Counted from the stretch's first letter, positions 35,836 through 45,529 are shown. The stretch is 64,000 bases of DNA from Bacteroidota bacterium (GCA_009773515.1 WSXX01000007.1:1-64000), one strand, 5' to 3'. A program made the numbers and translations. Notes: generated by a model from the sequence alone, not told the origin.

Positions 35836-36993
35836 ATGGAAAATTATACCGGCTCAATTGTTTCTAAGCTTCCGTTTACAGGAACCAGTATTTTCGCGGT
35901 TATGTCGGCGCTTGCCAGAGAACACAATGCCCTTAATCTTTCGCAGGGTTTCCCTGATTTTCCGGTTTCGGAAGAGCTGATTAAACTGGTGAACAGCAAT
36001 ATGAAAAAGGGGCACAATCAATACGCTCCCATGCCAGGAATTTTACCTTTGCGTGAAGGCATTTCTGAAATGTTTGAGAAAAAGTACGGTGCAAAATACC
36101 ATCCTGAAACCGAGATAACCATTACCGCCGGAGCCACTCAGGGCTTGTTCAGCATTATTGCTGCATTTATTCGCCCCGGCGACGAAGTTATTATTCTCGA
36201 ACCTGCTTACGATAGCTATGGCCCGGCAATTATGCTTCAGGGAGGAATGGTGAAATATGCACGGCTTCAGGCGCCGGACTATTCCATCAACTGGGAAACC
36301 TTCCCATCGCTGATCACCGGCTCCACCAGAATGATTATCATCAATTCACCGCACAATCCAACGGGAACGGTAATCAGATCAAAAGACCTTAAAAAACTTG
36401 AAACCCTGTTGAAAAACCGGGATATACTTTTGCTGAGCGATGAAGTTTACGAACATCTGATTTTTGACGGACTTACCCACGAAAGCGTTTGTAAATATCC
36501 TGCACTTGCTTCCAAAACGCTGATTACCGGTTCTTTCGGAAAAACATTCCATGCCACCGGATGGAAATGCGGATTTGTTTTGGCTCCGCCGCAACTTACA
36601 GCCGAGTTCAGGAAAGTACATCAGTTTGTTGTTTTTGCAGTGAACACTCCTGTGCAGCATGCCATTGCAGAATACCTCAAAAACCCTGAGAATTACATAA
36701 ATCTGGGTAGTTTTTATCAGGAAAAAAGAGATTTGTTCCTCGGTATGATTAAAGGATCGCGGTTTAAAGCATCACCGGCTTCCGGCACATATTTTCAATT
36801 GCTGAATTATAGCAATATCAGCGAGGAAAAAGAGATGGCATTTGCTGAGCGCATAACCCGTGAATATAAAATTGCATCGGTTCCGGTTTCTCCATTTTAT
36901 CACAATCAGGAAGACAATAAAATGCTCCGTTTCTGTTTTGCCAAAACTACTGAAACACTTGAGAAAGCAGCTGAAATTCTCTGCCGGATTTAA
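35836..36993 (+). CDS. Methionine aminotransferase-like class I/II PLP enzyme
   Basis: 385 residues. LSQGFPDFPVSEELIKLV, NQYAPMPGILPLREGISEMF and the PLP lysine in GSFGKTFHATGWKCGF (about Lys 236) match the YbdL/methionine aminotransferase and kynurenine-aminotransferase-like branch. It would make methionine from 4-methylthio-2-oxobutyrate using glutamine as donor. The gene just downstream encodes an omega-amidase, which disposes of the 2-oxoglutaramate formed; this pairing supports the methionine-salvage reading. Confidence 0.85.
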   Translation: MENYTGSIVSKLPFTGTSIFAVMSALAREHNALNLSQGFPDFPVSEELIKLVNSNMKKGHNQYAPMPGILPLREGISEMFEKKYGAKYHPETEITITAGATQGLFSIIAAFIRPGDEVIILEPAYDSYGPAIMLQGGMVKYARLQAPDYSINWETFPSLITGSTRMIIINSPHNPTGTVIRSKDLKKLETLLKNRDILLLSDEVYEHLIFDGLTHESVCKYPALASKTLITGSFGKTFHATGWKCGFVLAPPQLTAEFRKVHQFVVFAVNTPVQHAIAEYLKNPENYINLGSFYQEKRDLFLGMIKGSRFKASPASGTYFQLLNYSNISEEKEMAFAERITREYKIASVPVSPFYHNQEDNKMLRFCFAKTTETLEKAAEILCRI

Positions 36994-37032
36994 ACTGAGC
37001 AAATTGATTACGACCACCATAACCACAAACAT

Positions 37033-37836
37033 ATGACACCAATAGAACCATTACGTGTATCCATCATCCAGGCTCCGCTGGAATGGGCGGACAAGCCAAA
37101 AAACCTTGCGTATTTCACCCACGAACTGGAAGTTTTAAACGGCACACCTGATCTGATTATTCTGCCCGAAATGTTTGCTACAGGATTTGTGATGAATCCG
37201 GCAGAGATTTCAGAACCTATGAATGGTGTTATTATGCAGTGGATGGCAAACAATGCTGCAAAATATGACTGCGTTATTGCCGGCAGCATTGCCATTGAGG
37301 AAGAAGGGAAATACTTCAACCGCTTAATCTGGATGAAAGCCGACGGCACTTTTGTCACCACCGACAAACGACACCTTTTCAGGATGGGAAATGAACATCA
37401 GCTCTTCAGCGCAGGTGATAAGCCACTGGTTGTTGAGCTCAATGGCTGGAGAATCCGTCCGTTGATTTGTTATGATCTTCGTTTCCCTGTATGGAGCAAA
37501 AACCGGATTATCGACGGCAAATATGAGTACGACCTGATGTTTTATGTTGCCAACTGGCCAGCCAGCCGCAATTATGTCTGGAAAACGCTGCTCACCGCCA
37601 GAGCCATTGAAAATCAGGCTTATTGTGTTGGTGTAAACCGTATTGGTGAAGACGGGAAAGGCATTCCCCACAGCGGAAATTCAATGGTACTCGATTTTAA
37701 AGGCCGGTCATTGATTTGCGGTCCGGCAAATAAACCTTTTTCCGACACTGCCGTACTTGACCATCAGGAGCTTTCCGCTTTCCGCGAAAGGTTTGCTGTT
37801 GGGCTTGACTGGGACGATTTTACGATTAATACTTAA
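37033..37836 (+). CDS. Omega-amidase (nitrilase superfamily, YafV-like)
   Basis: 267 residues with the nitrilase triad: Glu in LIILPEMFATGF (about 46), Lys in VTTDKRHLFRMGNEH (about 116) and Cys in LICYDLRFPVWSKN (about 150). NEHQLFSAG and the downstream NWPASRNYVWKTLLTARAIE are typical of YafV/Nit2 omega-amidases acting on 2-oxoglutaramate. It lies 39 nt after the aminotransferase gene, in one operon with it. Confidence 0.88.
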   Translation: MTPIEPLRVSIIQAPLEWADKPKNLAYFTHELEVLNGTPDLIILPEMFATGFVMNPAEISEPMNGVIMQWMANNAAKYDCVIAGSIAIEEEGKYFNRLIWMKADGTFVTTDKRHLFRMGNEHQLFSAGDKPLVVELNGWRIRPLICYDLRFPVWSKNRIIDGKYEYDLMFYVANWPASRNYVWKTLLTARAIENQAYCVGVNRIGEDGKGIPHSGNSMVLDFKGRSLICGPANKPFSDTAVLDHQELSAFRERFAVGLDWDDFTINT

Positions 37837-37880
37837 CGATGGAGCGAGGCTTTCAGCTATGCTGTTCCGTTTACCCAATG

Positions 37881-38383
37881 TCGCCCAGTTCAACCCTTTC
37901 AGGGCTGCAGTTACCTATATCATTCGTTGCCGTGGGTTCCGCGAAGAGCTTCACCCACGGTTATTATTATTGAGCACCTTCGGCGCTCTGAACCGTACTT
38001 CCCTTTGGGGCTGCAGTTGCCTATATCCTTCCTTCCCTTAACGTGGGTTCTATGAAATGCTCCACCCACGGTTATTTATTGAGCACCTTCGGCGCTCTGA
38101 ACCGTCCCCGAAGGGGGCGAATTTCAAATAACCGTGGGTGCAACGCAGTGAAACCCACGGTTGGCGGATGAAACAAGGAAACGGCGTCCCCGAAGGGGGC
38201 GAATAAATTTCCTTTCTCACCGTGAATTCCGCAAAAAGTTCAACAATTGTCGCCCAGTTCAACCCTTTCAGGGCTGCAGTTACCTATATCATTCGTTGCC
38301 GTGGGTTCCGCGAAGAGCTCCACCCACGGTTATTGTTATTGAGCACCTTCAGCGCTCTGCACCGTCCCCGAAGGGGGCGAATA
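37881..38383. repeat. Array of REP-like repeats, with a 116-bp direct repeat
   Basis: Near-identical 116-bp units at 37881-37996 and 38250-38365 (TCGCCCAGTTCAACCCTTTC through GCGCTCTGNACCGT). Between them are partial copies sharing CCACGGTTATT and GAGCACCTTCGGCGCTCTG. Short hairpins CCCCGAAGGGGGCGAA occur at about 38105, 38188 and 38366, and an inverted pair AACCGTGGGTG/AACCCACGGTT at 38131-38162. ORFs in this stretch are artefacts of the repeats. It fills the gap between the omega-amidase and helicase genes. Confidence 0.85.
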
Positions 38384-38462
38384 AACGATGCTCAATTTAC
38401 CAACATAACATATCAGGTTATACCCAAATAAACCGCCCTGTCGAAGCGAAGTCGAAGTGCCG

Positions 38463-38470
38463 TAACTTTG
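38463..38470 (+). promoter_or_regulatory. -7 box TAACTTTG for the DEAD-box helicase gene
   Basis: Fits TAnnTTTG, 50 nt before ATG 38521, just after the repeat array. Confidence 0.5.
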
Positions 38471-38520
38471 CAGCCGGGTAACAATCCCTGGTATGCCCCC
38501 TTTTTCAATTCAGATATTCC

Positions 38521-39756
38521 ATGAAATTCGCAGACTCCGACTTTGAAGCAGTCATAAAAAACAACCTGGCAGCTGCAGGCTTTACCCGTCCGACTGACAT
38601 TCAGTTTAAGGCCATACCGCCTGTTCTCAGAGGTGAAGATGTGCTGGCCATTGCTCAAACCGGCACCGGAAAAACAGCCGCTTTTGTGATTCCCATCCTT
38701 AACCTGCTGATGAAAAACAAGCGTCGTGAAGATGGAATCCGCTGCATGGTTATGGTTCCTACCCGTGAACTTGCCATGCAGATTACCTCTGTATTCAACA
38801 CGCTTGGCAAAGGAACTGGTGTAAAAACCCTTTGTGTACATGGTGGTGTGGAGCAGGAACCACAGATTGAAAGACTTGAAAAGGGAATAGATATTCTTGT
38901 GGCAACACCCGGAAGAATGTTCGATTTAACCAGTCAGCGATATATCAATCTCAATGCCCTTCAGATTCTTGTGCTTGACGAAGCCGATCATATGCTTGAT
39001 CTGGGTTTTATCAACGACATAAGATTTCTGGTAAAAAAACTGCCCGAACGAAGACAAACCCTGTTTTTCTCAGCAACCATCAATGCGGAGATTAAAAAAC
39101 TGGCTTATTCGCTGGTGAAAAATGCCATTCGTATTCAGGTATCACCCAAAGATCCCGTTTCAAAAAATGTGGATCACAGCGTTGCTTTTATTGAAATGGA
39201 TGACAAACGTTTCTTTCTGGAAAAGCTGATCAACGATCATCCTGAAGTTAAAATCCTTGTTTTTGTGCGTACCAAGATCAGGGCCGAAAGGGTACGTGCT
39301 GCGCTTGAAAGGGTTGGTATTCAAAGCAGAACCATGCACGGAGACATTGAACAGAAAGTCCGTTTCCACACGCTGAACGATTTCAGAGACGGGAAATTTA
39401 TGATTCTGATTGCCACCGATGTAAGTGCCAGAGGCATTGATATTGCAAATGTGGAATACGTTGTCAATTACGATATGCCCGAAAAGGCAGAAAATTACGT
39501 TCACCGTGTAGGACGAACGGGTCGTGGCACAAAACGCGGCATCGCCATATCGTTCTGCAGCACCGAAGAAATTCCTGTTCTTAAAGAAATTGAGGAATTT
39601 ATGGACAAAGATGTTGCTGTACTGAAAATCAACAAACAGGATTACGAAGCCATTGTTGACACCGCCACCGAAGGCCCTTCCGACTGGAAATCGCTGGTAA
39701 AGCAAGCTGAAAAAGACGAGGAAAAGTACCGAAAGGGAAAGAAGAAGAAATTATAG
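38521..39756 (+). CDS. DEAD-box ATP-dependent RNA helicase (RhlE-like)
   Basis: 411 residues. Q motif and Walker A (PTDIQFKAIPP; AQTGTGKTAAFVIPIL, about 45), motif II LDEADHMLDLG (about 154), SAT (about 184), motif V ATDVSARGIDI and motif VI HRVGRTGRGTKRG. The short basic tail KYRKGKKKKL is typical of RhlE-type proteins that help ribosome assembly or RNA decay in the cold. The exact subfamily cannot be fixed by eye. Confidence 0.92.
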   Translation: MKFADSDFEAVIKNNLAAAGFTRPTDIQFKAIPPVLRGEDVLAIAQTGTGKTAAFVIPILNLLMKNKRREDGIRCMVMVPTRELAMQITSVFNTLGKGTGVKTLCVHGGVEQEPQIERLEKGIDILVATPGRMFDLTSQRYINLNALQILVLDEADHMLDLGFINDIRFLVKKLPERRQTLFFSATINAEIKKLAYSLVKNAIRIQVSPKDPVSKNVDHSVAFIEMDDKRFFLEKLINDHPEVKILVFVRTKIRAERVRAALERVGIQSRTMHGDIEQKVRFHTLNDFRDGKFMILIATDVSARGIDIANVEYVVNYDMPEKAENYVHRVGRTGRGTKRGIAISFCSTEEIPVLKEIEEFMDKDVAVLKINKQDYEAIVDTATEGPSDWKSLVKQAEKDEEKYRKGKKKKL

Positions 39757-39815
39757 ATCGGCGTTATAAGAATCACGCAAAGACGCGAAGACGCAAAATT
39801 AAAATTGCGGTTTTG

Positions 39816-39966
39816 TCCTTTGACTCCGCTACCAATGACAGATTGTTCGGCTTATCCTTTCCCGCACGTGCGGGACTCAGGATGACTTCGTATAAAATTG
39901 ATAATTAGTACATTAAGATGAAATAGTGCCCACTCTAAACGAATGTCACACTGAGCGTCGAAGTGT
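39816..39966. repeat. Palindromic CTTCGACTCCGCT repeat interrupted by a 45-bp insert
   Basis: Left arm CTTTGACTCCGCT (39818-39830) is split from CTCAGGATGACTTCG (39875-39889) by an insert that ends in the perfect palindrome CCCGCACGTGCGGG (39861-39874). The right arm CTGAGCGTCGAAG (39951-39963) has lost 3 bp. A degraded copy of the family. A short CACGCAAAGACGCGAAGACG run precedes it. Confidence 0.7.
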
Positions 39967-40042
39967 TTTATTGATTGAGATCACTTAATAAAGTAAAAAA
40001 CTAACCACTAAAACCGGCCCCCTCCCTCATCACAAAATCCAT

Positions 40043-40050
40043 TATCTTTG
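40043..40050 (+). promoter_or_regulatory. -7 box TATCTTTG for mfd
   Basis: Fits TAnnTTTG, 29 nt before the GTG start at 40079. Confidence 0.5.
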
Positions 40051-40078
40051 CCCCCTTGTTTACTAAATCAGGCAAGCC

Positions 40079-43000
40079 GTGAAAGCTTCCCAACTCATTG
40101 ATCATTACCGCAAGAGCGAGGCTGTTGCGGCTATTGCTGCTTTATGCAATTCAAAAGACCATTTCAGACTGCAACTGAAAGGCCTCACAGGATCAGCGCC
40201 TGCCGTTACTGCTGCCTCTGTTTTCGCCAACTCAGGGCCTTTGCACCTGATTATCCTTCCTGAAAAAGAAGCAGCTGCCTACTTTTTTAATGACCTCGAA
40301 AATTTGCTGGAAGAGCAGGAAACACCCTTTCACAAAAAAAAGGTGCTTTTCTTTCCGACCACTTACCGCAGACCTTACGAAATAGAGAAAACCGACAACA
40401 CCAATGTACTTTCTCGCACCGAAGTAATGAAGCGCATCGGCACCCGTGAAGGGGGAAGCCTGGTGGTTACCTATCCCGAAGCCCTTGCCGAAAAAGTGGT
40501 GAGCAAGGCTTATCTGAAAAGAAATACCCTGCGGCTCGGCGTGGGCGAAAGTCTGTCGATTGATTTTGTGATCGATTTGCTCACCGAATACAATTTTGAA
40601 CGTGTTGATTTTGTCGTGGAACCCGGACAGTTCTCCATCCGCGGAGGAATTGCAGATGTTTTTTCGTACACAAACGACCGCCCCTTCCGCATTGAATTTT
40701 TTGGTGATGATGTGGAGTCAATCCGAACCTTCGATCCTTCAAATCAGCTTTCTATCGATCGCCTCGATCACATCACCATCACGCCAAACGTTCAGGACAG
40801 GGCTTTGAAGGAAAAAAGGGAAACATTTCTGAACTATGTCGGGCGCAACGCGGTAATCTGGGTCAATGATCTGGCTTATTGCATCGACAAAACCGGCAAG
40901 GAGTTTGACAAAGCTGAGAAGGCTTTTGCACTGCTTTCGCCGGACATCAAACACCTGGAACCCCCTGAACTTTTCAGCACCGCCGATGCATTTAAAAGCG
41001 ATATTCTCTCGCATGCGCTGATTGAGTTTGGAAGTCACTTCCTGATGAAAGAGGGACAAACCATTGATTTTCAGATGCAGCCACAGCCATCTTTCAATAA
41101 AAACTTCGACCTGCTGCTGCAAAACCTCGATGAAAATACCAGTGTTGGAATTAAAAACCTCATTCTTGCCGATAACCCAAAGCAGACTGAACGCATCAAT
41201 ACCATTTTCAACGATCTGAAAGCCAACCGCGGCATGGCCGATGATGCGCTGAATTTTGAGCTTCTCAACCTTGCACTTCATGAGGGTTTTGTTGATCGCG
41301 GAAACCAGCTTGCCTGCTATACCGATCACCAGATTTTTGAGCGTTATCACAAATATCGCATACGTGACGGTTACGCCGGAAAGCAGGCCATCACCATGAA
41401 AGAGATTTACGATCTTCAGCCCGGCGATTATGTTACCCATATCGATCACGGAATCGGGCGCTTTGACGGACTTGAGAAAATTGAGAACAATGGCCGTCAA
41501 CAGGAAGCCATTCGACTGATCTACCAGAACAGCGACATTCTGTACATCAGCATTCACTCGCTTCACCGCATCTCAAAATATGTGGGTAAGGAAGGAACGG
41601 TTCCTTCGCTCAATAAACTTGGTTCCAACGCATGGAATAAGCTGAAAACCAAGACCAAACAGCGCGTTAAAGACATTGCCAAAGACCTTATTAAACTTTA
41701 TGCCGAACGCAAAGCTGCCGATGGATTTACCTTTAATCCGGACACATACATGCAGCACGAACTCGAAGCTTCGTTTATCTATGAAGATACGCCCGATCAG
41801 GTAAAATCAACCGCCGATGTTAAACGCGATATGGAGAAATCATACCCCATGGATCGTTTGGTTTGTGGGGATGTGGGTTTCGGGAAAACGGAAATTGCCA
41901 TTCGTGCCGCATTTAAAGCGGTGGCCGACAGCAAGCAGGTTGCCGTTTTGGTTCCTACCACCATTCTGGCTCTTCAGCACAACAAAACCTTCAGTGAGCG
42001 GCTAAAAGAATTCCCTTGCCGGGTGGATTATATCAACCGTTTTAAAAGTGCAAAAGAGCAGACCCGTACGCTGAAAGATCTGGCCGACGGAAAAATTGAT
42101 ATCCTTATCGGAACACACCGCATTGTCAGTCAGGATGTTAAATTCAAAGACTTGGGCCTGATGATTATTGATGAAGAGCAGAAATTCGGTGTTGCAACCA
42201 AGGAGAAGCTCAAAAAAATGAAAGTGAATGTTGATACACTCACGCTTACGGCAACGCCCATTCCGCGTACACTGCAGTTTTCGCTTATGGGTGCACGTGA
42301 TCTCAGCGTAATCAATACACCGCCGCCAAACCGTTATCCGGTGCAAACCGAGTTGCATGTTTTTGGCGAAGAAACCATCAGAGATGCCATACACTTTGAG
42401 CTTTCGCGTGGTGGACAGGTATTTTTTGTGCACAACCGCGTCAATAACATTATGGAAGTTGCCGGCATGATTCAACGCCTGGTGCCGGACGCTAAAATTG
42501 CCATTGGTCACGGGCAGCTTGATGGGCATAAACTTGAAAAAATCATGCTCGACTTTGTTGAAGGGTATTACGATGTGCTGATTGCAACCACCATTATCGA
42601 ATCGGGGCTTGATATTCCGAATGTGAATACAATTCTGATCAACGAAGCTCAGAATTACGGGCTCAGCGATCTTCATCAGCTTCGCGGGCGGGTTGGCCGG
42701 ACCAATAAAAAGGCATTCTGCTATCTTCTGGCTCCTCCGCTTTCGGTGCTTACCGATGAAGCCCGAAAACGACTCAAAGCCATCGAAGAATTTTCAGATC
42801 TGGGCAGCGGTTTCAACATTGCCATGCGCGACCTCGATATCCGTGGTGCCGGAAATATTCTGGGTGCCGAACAAAGCGGATTTATCTCCGAAATTGGGTT
42901 TGAAATGTATCAGCGGATTCTCGACGAAGCCATTATTGAACTGAAAGAATCCGATTTTAAAGGCTTGTATGAAGATCAGGAACCTGTCAATAAAGCGTAT

Positions 43001-43477
43001 GTTAAAGAGTGTCTGATAGAAACTGACCTTGAAATTATGCTTCCTGACAGCTACATCTCCAACATCACCGAAAGGTTGAGTCTGTACAAGGAACTTGATG
43101 GGCTGGAAGCTGAGGAAGACCTGCTGAAATTCCAGGAAAAGCTGATTGACCGTTTTGGTCAGGTGCCACCTGAAACGCAGGAGCTCCTCAACACCATACG
43201 ATTGCGGAGAATGGCCCGAAGCCTTGGTTTTGAAAAAATCAGTCTCCGCAATGGAATTATGTCTGCAACCTTTATCACCAATAAAGAATCGCCGTTTTAT
43301 CAGAGCAATATCTTTTCGGTGGTGTTGCAGTTTATTCAGATTTACCACAAAACCTGCCGGATGAAAGAGGTAAATGAAAAACTCAGCCTTTCGTTCAGAG
43401 ATGTTGATACTGTTTCAAAGGCAATTTTGGCGCTTTTGCCATTGGAAGAGATGGTGGGAGGAGTGAAAGGGGAGTAA
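40079..43477 (+). CDS. mfd: Transcription-repair coupling factor Mfd
   Basis: 1132 residues from a GTG start. Order: UvrB-like N-terminal region (EPGQFSIRGGIADVFSY, about 180), CarD-type RNA-polymerase-interaction domain (LQPGDYVTHIDHGIGRFDGL, about 444), RecG-like translocase (Walker A VCGDVGFGKTEIAIRAAFK about 595, DEEQ box IIDEEQKFGV about 694, TATPIPRTLQF, and HQLRGRVGRTNKKAFCYLL) and the C-terminal D7 domain. It removes stalled RNA polymerase and recruits UvrA. All key motifs are present. Confidence 0.97.
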   Translation: MKASQLIDHYRKSEAVAAIAALCNSKDHFRLQLKGLTGSAPAVTAASVFANSGPLHLIILPEKEAAAYFFNDLENLLEEQETPFHKKKVLFFPTTYRRPYEIEKTDNTNVLSRTEVMKRIGTREGGSLVVTYPEALAEKVVSKAYLKRNTLRLGVGESLSIDFVIDLLTEYNFERVDFVVEPGQFSIRGGIADVFSYTNDRPFRIEFFGDDVESIRTFDPSNQLSIDRLDHITITPNVQDRALKEKRETFLNYVGRNAVIWVNDLAYCIDKTGKEFDKAEKAFALLSPDIKHLEPPELFSTADAFKSDILSHALIEFGSHFLMKEGQTIDFQMQPQPSFNKNFDLLLQNLDENTSVGIKNLILADNPKQTERINTIFNDLKANRGMADDALNFELLNLALHEGFVDRGNQLACYTDHQIFERYHKYRIRDGYAGKQAITMKEIYDLQPGDYVTHIDHGIGRFDGLEKIENNGRQQEAIRLIYQNSDILYISIHSLHRISKYVGKEGTVPSLNKLGSNAWNKLKTKTKQRVKDIAKDLIKLYAERKAADGFTFNPDTYMQHELEASFIYEDTPDQVKSTADVKRDMEKSYPMDRLVCGDVGFGKTEIAIRAAFKAVADSKQVAVLVPTTILALQHNKTFSERLKEFPCRVDYINRFKSAKEQTRTLKDLADGKIDILIGTHRIVSQDVKFKDLGLMIIDEEQKFGVATKEKLKKMKVNVDTLTLTATPIPRTLQFSLMGARDLSVINTPPPNRYPVQTELHVFGEETIRDAIHFELSRGGQVFFVHNRVNNIMEVAGMIQRLVPDAKIAIGHGQLDGHKLEKIMLDFVEGYYDVLIATTIIESGLDIPNVNTILINEAQNYGLSDLHQLRGRVGRTNKKAFCYLLAPPLSVLTDEARKRLKAIEEFSDLGSGFNIAMRDLDIRGAGNILGAEQSGFISEIGFEMYQRILDEAIIELKESDFKGLYEDQEPVNKAYVKECLIETDLEIMLPDSYISNITERLSLYKELDGLEAEEDLLKFQEKLIDRFGQVPPETQELLNTIRLRRMARSLGFEKISLRNGIMSATFITNKESPFYQSNIFSVVLQFIQIYHKTCRMKEVNEKLSLSFRDVDTVSKAILALLPLEEMVGGVKGE

Positions 43478-43521
43478 AGCTGTTGGTTAATATAGAGGAT
43501 GAAGGCGGAATTAAAAATAGA

Positions 43522-44118
43522 TTACCATTCACTTTTTTTCTTTGAATTTTTCATGTGTTTCTTTAAATCCTCAATAATTATTTGGAATTCTGTATCTGCT
43601 TGTCTTTGAAAACTTTGCCATTCTCTTCTTGTTTGTTTATTATTACCTATAAAACCGGTCCAATTATGCGGAAATGTTTCAGCTAAGTCGGCACCAGGAG
43701 TTAAAACCATTTCTCCTTTATTATAGGTTATGTTGTCAATAACATACTTGTATTTATTGTCTTTGCAATAAATTGAAATTGTATAAGAAAAATATCCTCC
43801 ATCTTTCTTTATTCCCATGTTATTATATACAAGTGTATGAGTAACTGCTTTCCCAATAATGATTCCACCTTCTTTGTCTGTTGTTTGAATAACACTTTTC
43901 CCCGATTTATATTTTTTTGATACCCATTCAAGACCAAAAAGATATAAATCACTATTCGAAACGCTGTCAATTGGAATTATTTCGGAATATTCAGCAAGTC
44001 CATCAGCACTTTTAGGTATTATGAGTGAGTCCTTTTCTTGCGCAATCAAATTAGTCGTGATTGTTGCGAAAACAAACAAGAGGTAAATTGTTTTTTTTAA
44101 ATGATCGTTTTTATTCAT
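43522..44118 (-). CDS. DUF4468 domain-containing secreted protein
   Basis: 198 residues. Signal peptide (KTIYLLFVFATITTNLIAQ), then the DUF4468 pattern (WVSKKYKSGKSVIQTTDKEG, GKAVTHTLVY, SYTISIYCKDNKYKYVIDNI), which has a TBP-like fold of unknown function and is common in Bacteroidota accessory regions. The C terminus is Lys-rich. Low GC compared with mfd. The 500-bp upstream gap holds a promoter-leader copy (44226-44306), its probable promoter. Confidence 0.75.
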   Translation of the reverse strand: MNKNDHLKKTIYLLFVFATITTNLIAQEKDSLIIPKSADGLAEYSEIIPIDSVSNSDLYLFGLEWVSKKYKSGKSVIQTTDKEGGIIIGKAVTHTLVYNNMGIKKDGGYFSYTISIYCKDNKYKYVIDNITYNKGEMVLTPGADLAETFPHNWTGFIGNNKQTRREWQSFQRQADTEFQIIIEDLKKHMKNSKKKSEW

Positions 44119-44225
44119 TATTCTTAATTTTTTAGTGGATGTTTCTGGTCTACGTGAATATGTGACGAGAAATACTGTCCATGTCCTTTGTGTTGTATCT
44201 TTCTTTGCATTAGCTAAACCAAGAA

Positions 44226-44306
44226 AATTTACTCAACACTCCGCAAATTCTTCTATTCGCCATAATAACCCATAGTACAAATCAAATCATCGCATCAAAT
44301 ATAACC
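44226..44306 (-). promoter_or_regulatory. Promoter-leader element, copy C (upstream of DUF4468 gene)
   Basis: On the minus strand: GGTTATATTTGATGCGATGA, then TTTGATTTGTA, then GCGGAGTGTTGAGTAAATTT. The -7 box TATATTTG (complement of 44296-44303) and the GCGNAGTGTTGAG block match copies A and B; the right part is more diverged. It lies ~110 bp before the gene. The remainder of 44307-44623 shows no gene; it includes CGCTAAGC-like sequence near 44485. Confidence 0.6.
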
Positions 44307-44623
44307 ACTTTTTAAATATGCAAGCCATTTCATCTGCCTTTCAATTCACTCGTAAGATTTAATACCCTTTAAAAGCCATTTAAAAACCAATTAAACACAG
44401 TCCCGGCGATTGTAATTTTACATTCAATCCGGCGAAACCATACCAAAATATACATACAGCATTTTTATACGTTTGAGGCTTAGCGCGGGCGGGCAGTTTT
44501 GAAAGCATCTCTTTTCGGCCAGCACAGTTTTCAATAAATGTTCAATCTTTCTCCTTATAACAATCTGTCTATTAGCGATTTGATTTTACTAGCAGCTGGA
44601 TTTTTTTATTAATTTTTGTTCAT

Positions 44624-45469
44624 TCATTCAGGCAGTTCTTTTATAGATTCAACCTGAGTATTGAGAACTCTAAGCATCATCACAATAGCAAATTTAACAC
44701 CTTCTTCTTCAAGAATAATGTCCTTCAAGAATATTTTTTCAGTACCATATTTTGCAGGAAAGCTTATTGTCACAAAAGTAAATTCTGATTTTGCCCTCTC
44801 TTTGAATCTGTATTGTACTAGAGGCATTCCAGAATACTTCCTTAGAAATTTATCAATACTTTGATCAGGTTGTCGCCAATTGACCAAGTCGATGTTAATC
44901 CATATTTCATTCCATGTATCGAAAAAAGGAAAATGTGCAAATATGTTACGAATAAACTTTATAAGTGGTCCTGAAATGTCAGATTCCATTGGAGGTCGAT
45001 GCTTTTCAATCCAGTTCAGAACACCTTTCATGGGTTCGTGATTTAATATTTCACCGTATATTAAAAACGCTTGTGAAATTCTACCGAGCCTATAATTTGG
45101 TTCCTGATTCCAAAAATTTTCCGAGAACACCTCAGATTTAATGTCATAGAATTTATTATAACTAAGATTGAGAAACAACTCTTCAGCTTCTGTCACGGGG
45201 ACATTGCCCTTTTCAAAAGCTTGCTTCACTTTAGTTGTGTGGTCAATCACCTGAGTTCTTAATTCTTCAGAATCAGAATTAAAAATATACATTGATAAAT
45301 TTTCTGCATTTAAAGTCTCCAAAATGATATTGAGACCAATTAAATCATGCGAATTGAGGCAATTGCAAGCAAATGTTAGAGAATTGGATAGCTCAGTCAA
45401 ATTCATTGTCTTCAAGCTACTATTTAGCTTTTGAACAAGAGAAATCAGTGAGTCTACCCTTTCTTGCAT
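44624..45469 (-). CDS. HEPN-motif protein, possible RNase effector
   Basis: 281 residues, mainly helical; family not recognised by name. Around residue 172 it has PLIKFIRNIFAHFPFFDTWN, in which RNIFAH fits the HEPN ribonuclease signature R-(N/H/D)-x3-H, with a hydrophobic helix around it. The C-terminal half (LVQYRFKERAKSEFTFVTIS) is beta-containing and may bind a ligand or partner. It starts 60 nt after the TIR gene with no promoter-leader copy between, so the two are likely one operon. HEPN proteins are common RNA-cleaving effectors in defence and toxin systems; a link to the TIR protein is inference from position. Confidence 0.65.
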   Translation of the reverse strand: MQERVDSLISLVQKLNSSLKTMNLTELSNSLTFACNCLNSHDLIGLNIILETLNAENLSMYIFNSDSEELRTQVIDHTTKVKQAFEKGNVPVTEAEELFLNLSYNKFYDIKSEVFSENFWNQEPNYRLGRISQAFLIYGEILNHEPMKGVLNWIEKHRPPMESDISGPLIKFIRNIFAHFPFFDTWNEIWINIDLVNWRQPDQSIDKFLRKYSGMPLVQYRFKERAKSEFTFVTISFPAKYGTEKIFLKDIILEEEGVKFAIVMMLRVLNTQVESIKELPE

Positions 45470-45529
45470 AAATTCTATTTGTGGCTTTTGTTTATTAATC
45501 TTGCTGTTGACGGTCGTGGTGATAGTTTT

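Noticed and set aside
37881-38383. CRISPR array
   Set aside because: The repeats are long, irregular and nested, with no regular spacers and no cas genes nearby.
37757-38481. Several ORFs of 69-106 codons in the repeat array
   Set aside because: They read the same repeats in different frames and share no start or promoter; typical artefact of REP-like DNA.
42002-42676. 224-codon minus-strand ORF within mfd
   Set aside because: Lies entirely opposite the helicase motifs of mfd; the frame is open because of codon bias only.
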